In this document: positions 33,901-43,400 of the stretch, one piece after another
How the letters are laid out: each line of letters starts with the position of its first letter
How positions within the stretch are numbered: the first letter of the stretch is position 1
Origin: Antedon mediterranea
Lineage: Eukaryota > Echinodermata > Crinoidea > Comatulida > Antedonidae
Assembly: GCF_964355755.1 (NCBI RefSeq)
Contig: NC_092676.1
Span: 27,882,288-27,946,287 of the forward strand
Direction: 5' to 3'
DNA length: 64,000 nt
The notes under the pieces: generated by a model
Seen by the model: the letters and a program-made list of their open reading frames with translations, nothing else
Told to the model about the DNA's origin: nothing
Database searches by the model: none
Translations under genes and position numbers: made by a program

Positions 33901-35594
33901 GATGTGCTTGTTCCGAGCCGGCGAGATCAACAAAGTGGAACTTAGATGATCTTAAATGGTTGTATGTTACATCGTCTTCGTCATTCTTGCTTGGTTTCTT
34001 GTCTTTCTCATTTTCATCTTGCCAATTTTGATCTAAAATCGAAGAAATTTAATTTAATTTTGACAAAAATTAATATGAATAATTATTGGTTTGGAAAAAA
34101 GAATATTTTCAATATACTTATACCTACAAACCAGATGAACATTTTCAATCATGATTAAATCATCCAAATATAGAAGAGGTGACTCACTTAAGACTACAGT
34201 AAATATTGCATGAGATCGGCTGGAATATTCGTTCATATTGGTGGAACCAGTCTGTCGATGGGACGAACCAGATGCCAGACAACTCATCACATCTTCCATG
34301 GAATTACATGGCATCTCTTTTGCTCCAATGATAACTGTTGGGAAAATGGATTTAATAATTAAATGTATAAAATAAGATGATAATTGTATTTAACCTTCAG
34401 GGAGTAATTGGTCAGAGCTAGTGATCTTGAAGTCGTGGGTTCGAGTCCTACTCTAAACCTGCCAACTATATACCTGTGTTGCCATTTTCATCTTCCCGTA
34501 TATGCATATCTTTATTGCTAGTCTCCCTATCCAGCAGGTCACGTAATTCCTCTTTGTAGATTTCAATGTACGACACTTTAATGGCATGTTCTACATCTTC
34601 ATTTCCCTACAAAAAATAAAATATAAGTTTTTTTTTGAGTAAAGAAACACAATTTTACTCAAACTCCATATTAAAAAAATATAATACACAATAATTTTGT
34701 AATACCTTGATTTTGTTAAATATTTGCTGCACTGCTCTTGGTATGATTCCATATTCCTCTGTGGTTATATTGATGTAATTACCTCCACCAACGGTGAATG
34801 TTTTTCCTGAACCCTAAAAAGATAAATAAAAACATTCAATTTTAGAACTGTGCCAATATGAATTCAATAAAAATTCAAAAGAAATTAAATACTTACAGTT
34901 TGGCCATAAGCAAATATAGTTGCGTTATACCCCTCAAACAAACTGGAGACTAGACCTTCTACGCAGCTGTTGTATACATCCTCCTATAAAGAAAAAACGA
35001 TACACAGGCTATAAAGATAGATAAAACGCTAGACTTTTTAACAATGAATTTTCTCCTAATAAATGGAAGAAGAAGAAACATATTTGATAATCAAACTGAT
35101 TTTTGATTCGAGAAACATAGTTTTGTATTGTATTTTTTGCTACACAATTGTACAAATATGTAGCAATAAGGTTGTTTTGTATAGCTTTTTGCTATGCTAC
35201 ACTGGCGAAATTATTCCCTGATGTGCAAGTGCCTACTCAACGTACCTGCGTACTCTTCGAGCCTAGAACAGTATCAAAAGTAAATGCACGATCTCGGCCT
35301 ATCACCACCTGATGAGAGTTGGACAGAACACGTACACACTGCTCATGGTGATGAAGCTTCTCTTTGGCAAGTAGTGGCCTTACCTAGTATAAATAAATAT
35401 ATTAATAATAAACAATTATTATGTATTTCTGAAAGCAATTTATTATAAAACTAATTCTTCATTCATCACACAGACAATAGCATCATGGTAAATTATAAAC
35501 AAAGACTACTCATCATATAACAATATTAGTTTTTATATCTGTCATTTATGATACTTACTCTTACAGCAACACGGACTGGAACTTCTTGTGTCAT
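21902..35594 (-). CDS. KIF27: KIF27/KIF7-family kinesin, complete, 31 coding exons, 1308 aa
   Basis: Exons (high to low): 35559-35594 (ATG), 35246-35383, 34897-34983, 34706-34813, 34474-34606, 34188-34334, 33871-34032, 33515-33738, 32198-32382, 31512-31731, 31216-31302, 30967-31101, 30685-30846, 30344-30486, 30112-30206, 29651-29804, 29467-29563, 29218-29385, 28787-28930, 28490-28579, 28165-28311, 27763-27867, 26203-26336, 25731-25811, 25457-25565, 24514-24651, 24035-24198, 23274-23395, 22815-22923, 22585-22658, 21902-21930 (stop). They sum to 3927 nt in frame. The N-terminal motor has P-loop GQTGSGKT, switch I NEYSSRSH and switch II VDLAGSE, all intact. It also has the family's acidic loop insertion before switch II and [18 protein letters not shown] at its end. 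A long coiled coil follows with family signatures [26 protein letters not shown] and [12 protein letters not shown]. The family acts in cilia (KIF27) and as the Hedgehog regulator Costal-2/KIF7; a pre-duplication KIF7/27 gene is expected outside vertebrates. KIF4 and KIF21 fit worse. Confidence 0.93.
21992..22154. mobile_element. Possible hAT-like short inverted-repeat element
   Basis: The left end AGGTGGATTCTAGTGGGGG and the reverse complement of the right end (TCAGTGGCGGATTCAGGA) resemble each other and common hAT-type ends. The inside is a gene-poor GGCCC-rich stretch. Single copy, weak. Confidence 0.4.
23800..24058. repeat. 44-bp minisatellite that multiplies a KIF27 splice donor
   Basis: The unit contains CTATGGGGTGTATTCAATAC, then TGTACCTTGGTGTGTTGGAC, then CCAG. 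There are six copies; one lacks 5 bp. The rightmost copy is the real 3' end of the KIF27 exon 24035-24198 with its donor (minus strand ACCAAG|GTACAG). The other five repeat the exon end and donor within the downstream intron. The + strand open frames across it are by-products. Confidence 0.9.
24287..24483 (-). mobile_element. SINE-2 copy (tRNA-derived)
   Basis: The minus-strand head GCTTGGTGGTTAACATGC, B-box-like GGGTTTAATCCTGACC, and a body with CCATCCTGTAATTGGC. It is the closest relative of 5766-5970. Confidence 0.72.
25317..25443. mobile_element. MITE-1 copy 13, left end degenerate
   Basis: Core and right end (AGTTTGATAATGTGGACAGA) are clear; the left end is reduced to AAAAGCTGTCC. It lies 13 bp from the KIF27 exon 25457-25565. 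Confidence 0.82.
25987..26122. mobile_element. MITE-1 copy 14, right end lost
   Basis: Left end GTTCTGTCTACACTATCAAA and the full core are present; the sequence changes after TTTTTTGTCAAA. Confidence 0.82.
26658..26872. mobile_element. MITE-2 copy e (shortest form)
   Basis: TTAAAGATGTATTGTCCCCC at the left and GGGGGACAATACATCTT at the right. About 215 bp. Confidence 0.85.
27317..27346. repeat. MITE-1 end fragment
   Basis: AAAGATCTGTCTACACTATC only; no core or right end follows. Confidence 0.5.
28005..28140. repeat. 27-bp tandem repeat, about five copies
   Basis: Unit TTTGGAGCCCTGAACATGGA followed by TTAACT, in a KIF27 intron ending about 25 bp from the exon at 28165. Confidence 0.9.
28688..28779 (-). 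mobile_element. SINE-2 head fragment
   Basis: Contains GGATTGAACCCCAGACCTTG and GGCATGTTAACCACCAAGG, the reverse of the SINE-2 tRNA-like head. It ends about 8 bp from the donor of the KIF27 exon 28787-28930. Confidence 0.65.
30528..30662. repeat. Short tandem repeat, about 28-bp unit
   Basis: CAGTGATTATAACCTATGAC and variants occur four times in a KIF27 intron. Confidence 0.8.
31772..31928. mobile_element. MITE-1 copy 15
   Basis: AAAGCTCTGTAAACACTATC and AGTTTGATAGTGTAGACAGA; the core is present. It lies 40 bp upstream (gene sense) of the KIF27 exon 31512-31731. Confidence 0.9.
32471..32640. mobile_element. Palindromic non-autonomous DNA element (single copy)
   Basis: Inner arms pair over long stretches: GGACGTAACGCAAG with CTTGCGTTACGT, and CAATCACAAGCGATTGC with GCTTGTGATTGC. 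The ends AGCGTGGTTCCCACTAGCG and TTCTAGTGTAG are a weak inverted pair. The whole could fold into one hairpin. Confidence 0.7.
32723..33297. repeat. Minisatellite of alternating 71- and 74-bp units, eight copies
   Basis: GTTCTGGGGCCAAGCTCTGG starts at about 32725, 32796, 32869, 32940, 33014, 33084, 33158 and 33228. Units alternate between a GTACATGTACATCAT and a GTACACTACTGCACATCAT junction, so the true period is about 144 bp. It lies in the KIF27 intron just after the motor domain. Confidence 0.92.
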
Positions 35595-35623
35595 TTTATG
35601 GTTCTTTCTATTATTTTGTTGTT
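35559..35623 (-). other. First coding exon of KIF27 with its 5' UTR part
   Basis: The ATG at 35594 is preceded on the minus strand by a TTTGCAG acceptor at 35624-35630, so the 5' UTR is probably split by an intron. The protein then starts [12 protein letters not shown], in register with family N termini. Confidence 0.6.
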
Positions 35624-35720
35624 CTGCAAATATAATTATAATTATTATTCATTAAATATAAAAACAAAATAATTAGAAGAAGGAATTGACGAGGAAAGTC
35701 GGTTGATACGGTTTCGATCC

Positions 35721-36546
35721 AAGTCGGCCCTAAACCGTCTCGGCCAAAGTCAAGTCGGCCTCAAGTCAAGTCGGCCTCAAGTCAAGTCGGCCTCAAGTCA
35801 ACTCGGCCTCAAGTCAACTCGTCCTCACGTCAACTCGGCCAAAAAATAATCGGTCAACTCGGCCCCGTTAAAGTATGGAACGCAAAAAGTGCAAATGAAG
35901 GGATTGATAAAATAATATTTCTTCACAATTTTTTAACTATAAATAATTCTGACTTTTAATGAATATTAATATTTAGACAATAATATATTTAGCAAAAAAA
36001 ATAGGAATGATTTCACCAACTTTCCTTTATTAATACGTTTAATAAAATTTCAAATTGCACAATTGAAAACAATTCGTAGCTGCGCCTCCCTGCGCCTTTG
36101 GCAGCTTTTTCGATATCTACAACTGCTACTGCTACGTGTTTTCCCTGACCGGGGATTCCCCCTTTTTTTTAACGCAAATCATGGACAAAAACGATCATGT
36201 ACGATCATTTTTTCTATGGCCAAATGGTGGAACGTAGGCCTCCGTCTTCGATTTACTAAAATGCGGTACCTGCACGTGTTTTTGTAACACGCGGGTACTT
36301 ATATTCATATCGGCAATGAGTTCATTTTTTTATATATTATTTAATTATATATTTTTTTTTTATTTCTTCATTTTTTTTAAAGCGTGGATAGTAAGATTCA
36401 TAATAATATTAAGCACTTTTTGCGTTCCATGGCCGAGTTGACCGATTAGTTTTTGGCCGAGTTGACGTGAGGCCGAGTTGACTTGAGGCCGACTTGACGT
36501 GGGGCCGACTTGACTTTGGCCGAGACGGTTTAGGGCCGACTTGACC
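35721..36546. mobile_element. Foldback-type element with repetitive inverted arms
   Basis: The left arm (35721-35905) starts AAGTCGGCCCTAAACCGTCT and holds tandem copies of a CTCGGCCTCAAGTCAA word. The right arm (36410-36546) is its inverse and ends AGACGGTTTAGGGCCGACTT. GGAACGCAAAAAGTGC also pairs with GCACTTTTTGCGTTCC at the inner edges. A ~500-bp unique centre has no convincing gene. Long inverted arms built of short tandem repeats are typical of foldback elements. Confidence 0.85.
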
Positions 36547-36882
36547 TGCACCTGGAAAGTCAGATGCATCGTACCTCAGGGCCTAGTAGTAGAATAGGTC
36601 TAAACCTCACTCATCTGAAAAAGGGAAACCCTACTACTAGCTAGGCCTAGTGATGATGAGGAGGTTGGTACCAACATGGATTGGAGGAGGGTGGCAGGAC
36701 ATGGATGGGATGGGCCAACCATTCAACTAGCTACATATAATGATGAAAACGAGGCCTAGCATACGATACGACCAGCATACGACTCACAGCAATAAGAGAG
36801 CTACTAGACGTCCTTAAACATCAAGGACTTTTAATTTATCACACTTTGCTTTATAATAACATTTATAATGACAAAAACTCAC

Positions 36883-37020
36883 CCAGTCTAATATTTGATC
36901 AATCTATACTACATAATATTTAAATTTAACTTTGAGAAATCCAGTCCGTTGGCAAGTTTTTGTTGTTTACCAACGAAACGATGTATTGAATTACGCCCTC
37001 TATATTAAACGACATAATGT
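36883..37020 (-). other. Candidate non-coding first exon of KIF27
   Basis: A good donor (minus strand GACTGG|GTGAGT, boundary 36882/36883) lies upstream of the acceptor at 35624. If used, the foldback element would sit in intron 1. The exon's 5' limit is not visible. Confidence 0.35.
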
Positions 37021-37111
37021 GAGACACGCCCTCTCAAGTCTCAAACATTTTCTCTTGAGTATAGGGAGTTTATACAGAGCCTCGTTTTGAATATTTATCG
37101 ATATTGATTGA

Positions 37112-37426
37112 TTGATTGAAATATATATTTATACTGGGTAACCTCTTCAGTCAAAGACTGGTCTCCCAGAGTGCCCAGTTGGTAATCAGTGGCTGTGATG
37201 TACTAATACACCGGGGTAACCCCCTACTCGTCTCGAAAGATGTACTAGGTTCTTTGAAGTGCACACGAGCTAGATGTGTACACTGGACCTACGGTTTATA
37301 GTCCTTATCCGAGAAGACTCGTTCTACCACCAGAACCATGGAGTGAGTGAGAATCGAACCCATGCCGATGTTATGGCTACGTAATTACGGTTCCACTGTC
37401 TTAACCGCTCGGCCACTCACTCACTC
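37112..37426 (-). mobile_element. SINE-1 copy (tRNA-derived)
   Basis: Minus-strand head GTGGCCGAGCGGTTAAGAC and B box GGGTTCGATTC, closer to a tRNA than the copy at 17021. It shares the whole body with that copy. Confidence 0.85.
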
Positions 37427-37895
37427 AATAACGACGCATAATTATCATTACTATTATAATTATTTGAGAGGCAGTGCATTTTGACTAAATAATATCTTCA
37501 CATAATAACTTAGATTAGTTGAAACAATAAAGGCACGGTGATATTGCAAAAGTGTTAAATATTATGTTTATATATTTGTTCCATCATTAAATTTTAAGTA
37601 CATAATTATAATAACATGATATAAGTGTCTTTTTTAAGACTATATAGGCTAGATTTTTATGACATTTTTAAAATACACATTTTACCGTTAGCCTGTAACA
37701 AAACTAACTGTTACTACCGTCGAAATGACACTTAAAATCACCGACCTAAAACCAACCCCCTCTGAAATTTCCAGTACTATATTTACTACATGCAACATAT
37801 ACCGAGTAATTTTTCTTTCAATATCTTTCTTGAATGATTGCTTTCAAGCTTACGTCGTGGACGTATTAACTGCAACTCATGTTAGAATCCTAATT

Positions 37896-37921
37896 GGGGG
37901 GTGGGGTGTGGGGGGGGGGGG
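37896..37921 (+). repeat. G-rich run, possible G-quadruplex
   Basis: A run of guanines broken only by single T and GTGT interruptions (25 of about 26 bases are G or T). Confidence 0.55.
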
Positions 37922-38365
37922 CGAAGTGAGGGAGATCACATATTACTGTTTGAGCTACAGCAATTTTGTCTTAATTTAAAGATTCCTACATTTTAAATCG
38001 TTAAACTTATAATAATGTTGGATAGTAAAGTGTACGGCGAGGGCTACTTATGTTTTTTTTTTATTATGAAGGAATGTGCATTTTTTACCAGCTGAATCTC
38101 AAGTTACTAAATACTATATACTATTGTTTTTAATATTAAATCATTGTCATATTGTATTATTACTAGCTTATTTAAAAACAAATTACAAAAACGATACTCT
38201 AAACGGAATATTTATATTCATCAATACATTCTACTAAATGACACTAAATATTATATATAAACATTGCATAAAATAATAATTACATAGAGGAATGTACATA
38301 TATAGGATATAGTATAATATAGCAATAAAAACTAATAGATATTCAATACAGATGTTTGTGCATGT

Positions 38366-38501
38366 TAAGCTCTGTCTACACTACCAAACTTATATGACAA
38401 AAAAATGTGATGTGCCCATATACGATGATGTCATATCACTACCATATTTGGGCACATCACATTTTTTTTCACATAAACTTTGATAGTGTAGACAGAGCTT
38501 A
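38366..38501. mobile_element. MITE-1 copy 16
   Basis: TAAGCTCTGTCTACACTACC and TTTGATAGTGTAGACAGAGC. Short core, one of the few intergenic copies. Confidence 0.9.
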
Positions 38502-40492
38502 AGATGTGAGAATTATTTAAACTACAGTCTTTTTATTTATAATATATCTTTGTATAACAAATCTTATCTACACACACCTACAAGCATGTTTATAAATTGC
38601 AATTATATTATTTTAAATAAAAAAACAAGTGTACAATTACTCGAGCCTTAAAATAAAAATCTGACACTTGTCAGGAGTATGTTAACATAAATCTACTTTT
38701 TGCATGCACAATAAAACCTTTTTTGAATGGAAATTCCTGGTCTTGTGGTGGATATGATGAAACTAATACTGTACTAACCTCTAAGCACCACAAACTTTTC
38801 CCTTTAAATCTAACTAAGACATTTTTACATTTTTATATTTTACAAATACTAATTGAATTTACAAAACGAACATGTAAAATCTTGGCAATTCTATTGGCTA
38901 GTTTGTTTTGAACCCTTGCGGAGGAGAACACTTAATAGCTAGGAGGCCTATATATGTATAAAACTATAATACATAATATAAAGGTTATCTGCATTAAAAA
39001 AAACTTTAATTAATATGCAGCTATAAAATGCTGTAAAAATGAATAAATAATAATCTAATAAAAAAATTAAATCATAAAATCTAATTTTAAAAAAAATACT
39101 ATAATCAATTTAAACAAAAATTAAACATAAATCTTGTTTGAATAAAAATTGGAAGTTAAACTGAAAAATATATTTTGTTATAGTACTGGATAGAAAACAA
39201 GTTGACATGACATCAAGGATCTTTGTGGTGCTGTTCCGCATGTGATGCCTTCAGAATTTATTCCTAGCTTTCCACGGGAGCTGGGGATTAGTTTAAACCT
39301 TGTAGCTGATTCCGAGGAGTAATATATTCAGTAAATCTAAAATTGTGCAAGAGAGCTAAATAAAGCCATAGATCATCCAAACCTATAAAAAGGTAGCGCT
39401 ATTTCAATGTTGTATCCAAGTCTTGTTTCTGCCGAATGCACTAAAAGTTGTGAGTGCACAAGAAGTGCAGTGATCAAGATAAAGCCTGAAAGATAATTAA
39501 TATAAATTACAAGTCTAAGATATGTGAAAGGAGACCAACAAGAAAAAGATGGACTGGTGCTGGTGTATTTGGTTCTACTACAGAATTAATGGAAGGTAAC
39601 ATAAAGCACATGTCATGTTGATATTTGGGTGTAATATGACCATGAAGCATGGGTAATACAGAATAATATACAGGGCTGGGAACACATTAAAGACAATGCT
39701 GTGCATACCATTAGCAAGAAAAAACATCAAAATATGGAAAGAGGGAGAGCGAGAGCAAGAAGTACCACACCTAATATAAAGCAATTACACCAAAAAACGT
39801 AGGGTTTTTGAAAATGTATAAAGACATAACAAGTGCAACTGGATTGTACATTCTAAACGTCTCACTGTGCTGTTATTTTGACATTGACATGGAAACAATA
39901 TGCATCTTTTCAGAAGGAAAAATGTATAGGAAACCAAATGGTTGAAGCAAGCAAAAACTTAAAAAGCATGCAACATACAGATCAATTTGAGAAACAAATC
40001 AGAGAAAATAAATTTAAATAAAAACAACCAATGAAATAGAAGGTGAATAACGTGTCATGCAGCATAACATAAATTGGTGACAATGTATTTAAAGCCTATT
40101 GATGACAACCAGACCAAACAATTACAAGAGAAATGTGAAGAAAGAAAGTAATTACAAAAAACGTGAAACAAATAAAGTTTGTGGTTCATGCAGTCAGGAG
40201 GTAAAGATTAAAGCTGAAACTTAAAGATACCGATGCATGGTGTACATGGGTGATGCTAAAGCACAAGCAACAAGACGCTAGAGTGGTTCCCAACTTTATC
40301 AATCATCACTTTATCAATTTTAATTTTCACCACCTCTAAATGCTAGAAAACAGTACAGTGATATGTAATTTTTCTCAAATGTTTTGGCAGATTTCTGAAT
40401 CTATGGAAGATCTAATTTGGGCACATTGCCAAACAATATTATTTTTGCAGACCTCTAAGTTTGGGAACCACTGAGTCAAATGACAAAAAAAG

Positions 40493-43400
40493 TTATAAAT
40501 ATGTATCTACATCTTCCTTGTTGATAACTTTCATGGTTGACGGTCGATTCGGTAATCGTGGCGGGGCATTCCCTCCGTCGACTGAATCACTAGGAGTCTT
40601 TTTCTTTCTTGGTCTAGCTGTAGGAACAGGTGGTGGTGTGTCCACTTCTTTATTCAAATTTACAGGTGCTGGAGCAGGAGGAGGTAGACCAAACTTTTCT
40701 ATTAGTGCTGATTCTTCATTTTTTATCGTGCTTCGTGGTCTAGCACGGGGAACTGGAGGAGCCGGTCGACTCGGTGCTGCTTTAACAGTTTCAGTAACCT
40801 CTGGTTTAACTTCGGAAGGAGGTTGAGAACTAGCAGCTGGTTGGGTACTTTGCTTAACCATCACGGATGTACGCTTGGGTCTTGTAGGAGGTACCGGAGG
40901 TGGTGGTTCATTTTTCTCTGGTATTTCCTGCGATAATAGTTTACTTCTGGGTCTCCTTGGTACGGGTTGTGGTGCTGGTTTGGTCTCCTTATTTTCATTG
41001 TTTGTTTGTTCAATTCCAACAGTTTGTTTACTATCCATATTTCTAGGTAATGAAGCAGATGATGAGGGTGCCATTCCAAGGTTGTGCAGCAGCACAAGTG
41101 CTTCTTCCTCAGAGTTGGCATGGACATCATGGTTGAATTCAAATGGATTGCCAATAGACTGTGGCTGTGAAAGAGATTGTCAATATTTATTAACATTTTC
41201 AATAGATTAAATATATTCAAAAGATCATTTTAATATATGGACATGATGATGTCATATGCCATATTTGGGCGCATCACACTTTTTTTGTCAAACTATTTTG
41301 ATAGTGTAGACAGAGCTTAAGGCATTAGGTTCAAACTTTTAAGCCAGCTAAAACTACTATTTAACATCAGGCAAGCTCTATCACAATAACAATTTTTCTA
41401 TAAAACTAAAAATAAATTTTCATGTTTGCTTTGATATAGTAAATAGTTGACAAAAATTCATAACTTACTCTGCCAACTCCCTGCTTAGGTAGTGAATTAG
41501 ATTTTGATTTAGTGCTGGCTGTTCGGCTTGCTGGCCTACCATGTGGAATTGGTGGAGCTTCTTCATTCTTACTAGCAGACGATGTTACTTCAACTGATTG
41601 ACTAGATTCAAACGATGTTGCTGAACTAGATTGTGAAGAACTGTTATTATGTAAAGGAATTTCTGCAAAAACTGGTTCTGGTGACAATGGAGTGGTTGAA
41701 GGTCTCATTGGTACAGGTAATGGTCCAGTGGCTGGTCTTCCTGGTTTTACTGATCCTGGTGTAGTTACTGGACTGTTAGATGGTCTTCCGGGTGGCACAG
41801 GACTACTTGATGGCCGACCTGGCGGCACTGGATTAGAGTTTGGTCTTGGGGGTGGCCCTGACCCATTAATACTGCTACTAGTGTTTTGTAAAGTATTTGG
41901 TGTTCTGGGTCTTCTTGGTGGTGCATTAGGGCGACTTGGTCCTGTTTTTGGTCTTTCAGGCGGTGCATTTGGTCTAGGAGGTCTTGTCTTCGACAAAGGG
42001 GGTGGTCTTGACGGCCTTGAAGGTCTTTGAGCAGCAGAGTCTGTTATTTGATTTTCAATTGATGGACTGGGTGATCTTGACTTTAAAACGTGCGGCACAA
42101 GAGGAGCTTGGAGTGATAACCCATAATTTCCTTCATTTTCAATAAACTGCATCTCTTCATCTAAAATAAACAAGGCTTATTACTTAATTATTTTATTTTT
42201 ATCCTTCCATCTTTTCAGACCATATAAACAACATCCAAATCTTTAACTTTGAACAGTCAGTAGAGTATAATAAAATAAGAGGAACCCCACCCCTATTAAG
42301 AGAAACCCCACCCCTATTAAGAGAAACCCCACCCTATTAAGAGAAACCCCACCCTATTAAGAGGATCCTTTTTAGGTCCCAAGTGTGTTCCCTTAATAGA
42401 GTTCTACTGTAAAGATACAACATTCCACACAAATGTATTATTTCCTAATTTAAAAAAAAAAAAAAAAATTATTTATATTTACCATCATATTCAAAGCTCA
42501 TTGAAGGATAATCAAAGCTCTCTCCTAGCAGACTGTTGCTGACTGGTTCATAGAGACGTTCCGTGTTTAAAGTGCAAAGGGATATCTCATCTTCTACTTG
42601 CTGTAACCAGTCTGTCTGTTGCAACTCAATGACCAGCTCATGTCCAAACACTTCATGGCCATTTAGACCGGATGCTGCCAGAGCACTTCGTCCGTCACGG
42701 AAGGTGACCACCATACTGGCCTCTACAAATCTTTTAAATGATTTTAAATAAATAATTTATTGTAATTATTGATAAAGACCATCATGTAGAATGGCATGTT
42801 TTAATACTAAAAACTACAAACAAAATAAATTTCAATGTGTCAAAACAAAATAAATATATAAATTTAATCAATCAAAAAACAACATTAGAAAAAGCAATAA
42901 AAAAACAAAAAATGTGAAACATACCTTACAAGAACCACTTGTCCGATTTGATCTAACAATCTTAAAATCTCATCCACAATCGCATCGGTAAAGTCTACAC
43001 CGCCCCCGATACCGAGGTGAATGATGATGCTGCCATCAGTTGGGCCTTTTTGACAGAGTATCTCTTTATAGATGTTGTCACGGTTGTCTTCATCTACTTG
43101 CTGGACAATGATCTCAAGCACTGCTATGACTGGACTGTGAAACGGAGGAGTAAATCTAAATTTTTACTGGAGCATGTACTATACATGTTACACATTGATA
43201 GAGGAACATTTATCTCTGTTATTTACTTTATTTAAACAATATTTAATGAGGGTGGTCCATCCAGATTCAGTCTATAATTAAAATAAAATTAACTAATGGG
43301 TTATTTTCTTTGTTTATTTTGGTAGCAGAAAATGGTTCATTTGCAGATGGTAGCAGATAAGTCCATTTAAAATACTCCGATGTTACGACTTAAAATCTAC

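Larger units (their letters stand above)
37430..40492. other. Intergenic region, no gene recognised
   Basis: About 3 kb of AT-rich sequence between the KIF27 5' side and the synaptojanin stop. It holds one MITE-1 copy and a G-run. The part next to 40492 is likely synaptojanin 3' UTR. Open frames here are short and have no recognisable domain. Confidence 0.6.

Noticed and set aside
33503-34314. KIF4 or KIF21 as identity for the kinesin
   Set aside because: The motor end ([18 protein letters not shown] with [13 protein letters not shown]) and the tail words [15 protein letters not shown] and [11 protein letters not shown] are specific to the KIF7/KIF27 family.
36063-36287. 74-aa open frame in the centre of the foldback element
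   Set aside because: No transposase-like motif and it is short; chance open frame.
40461-42030. Glycine-rich open frames on the + strand (40461-40826, 40875-41210, 41692-42030)
   Set aside because: They are exactly antisense to the proline-rich synaptojanin exons; CCN codons read backwards give NGG glycine-type codons.
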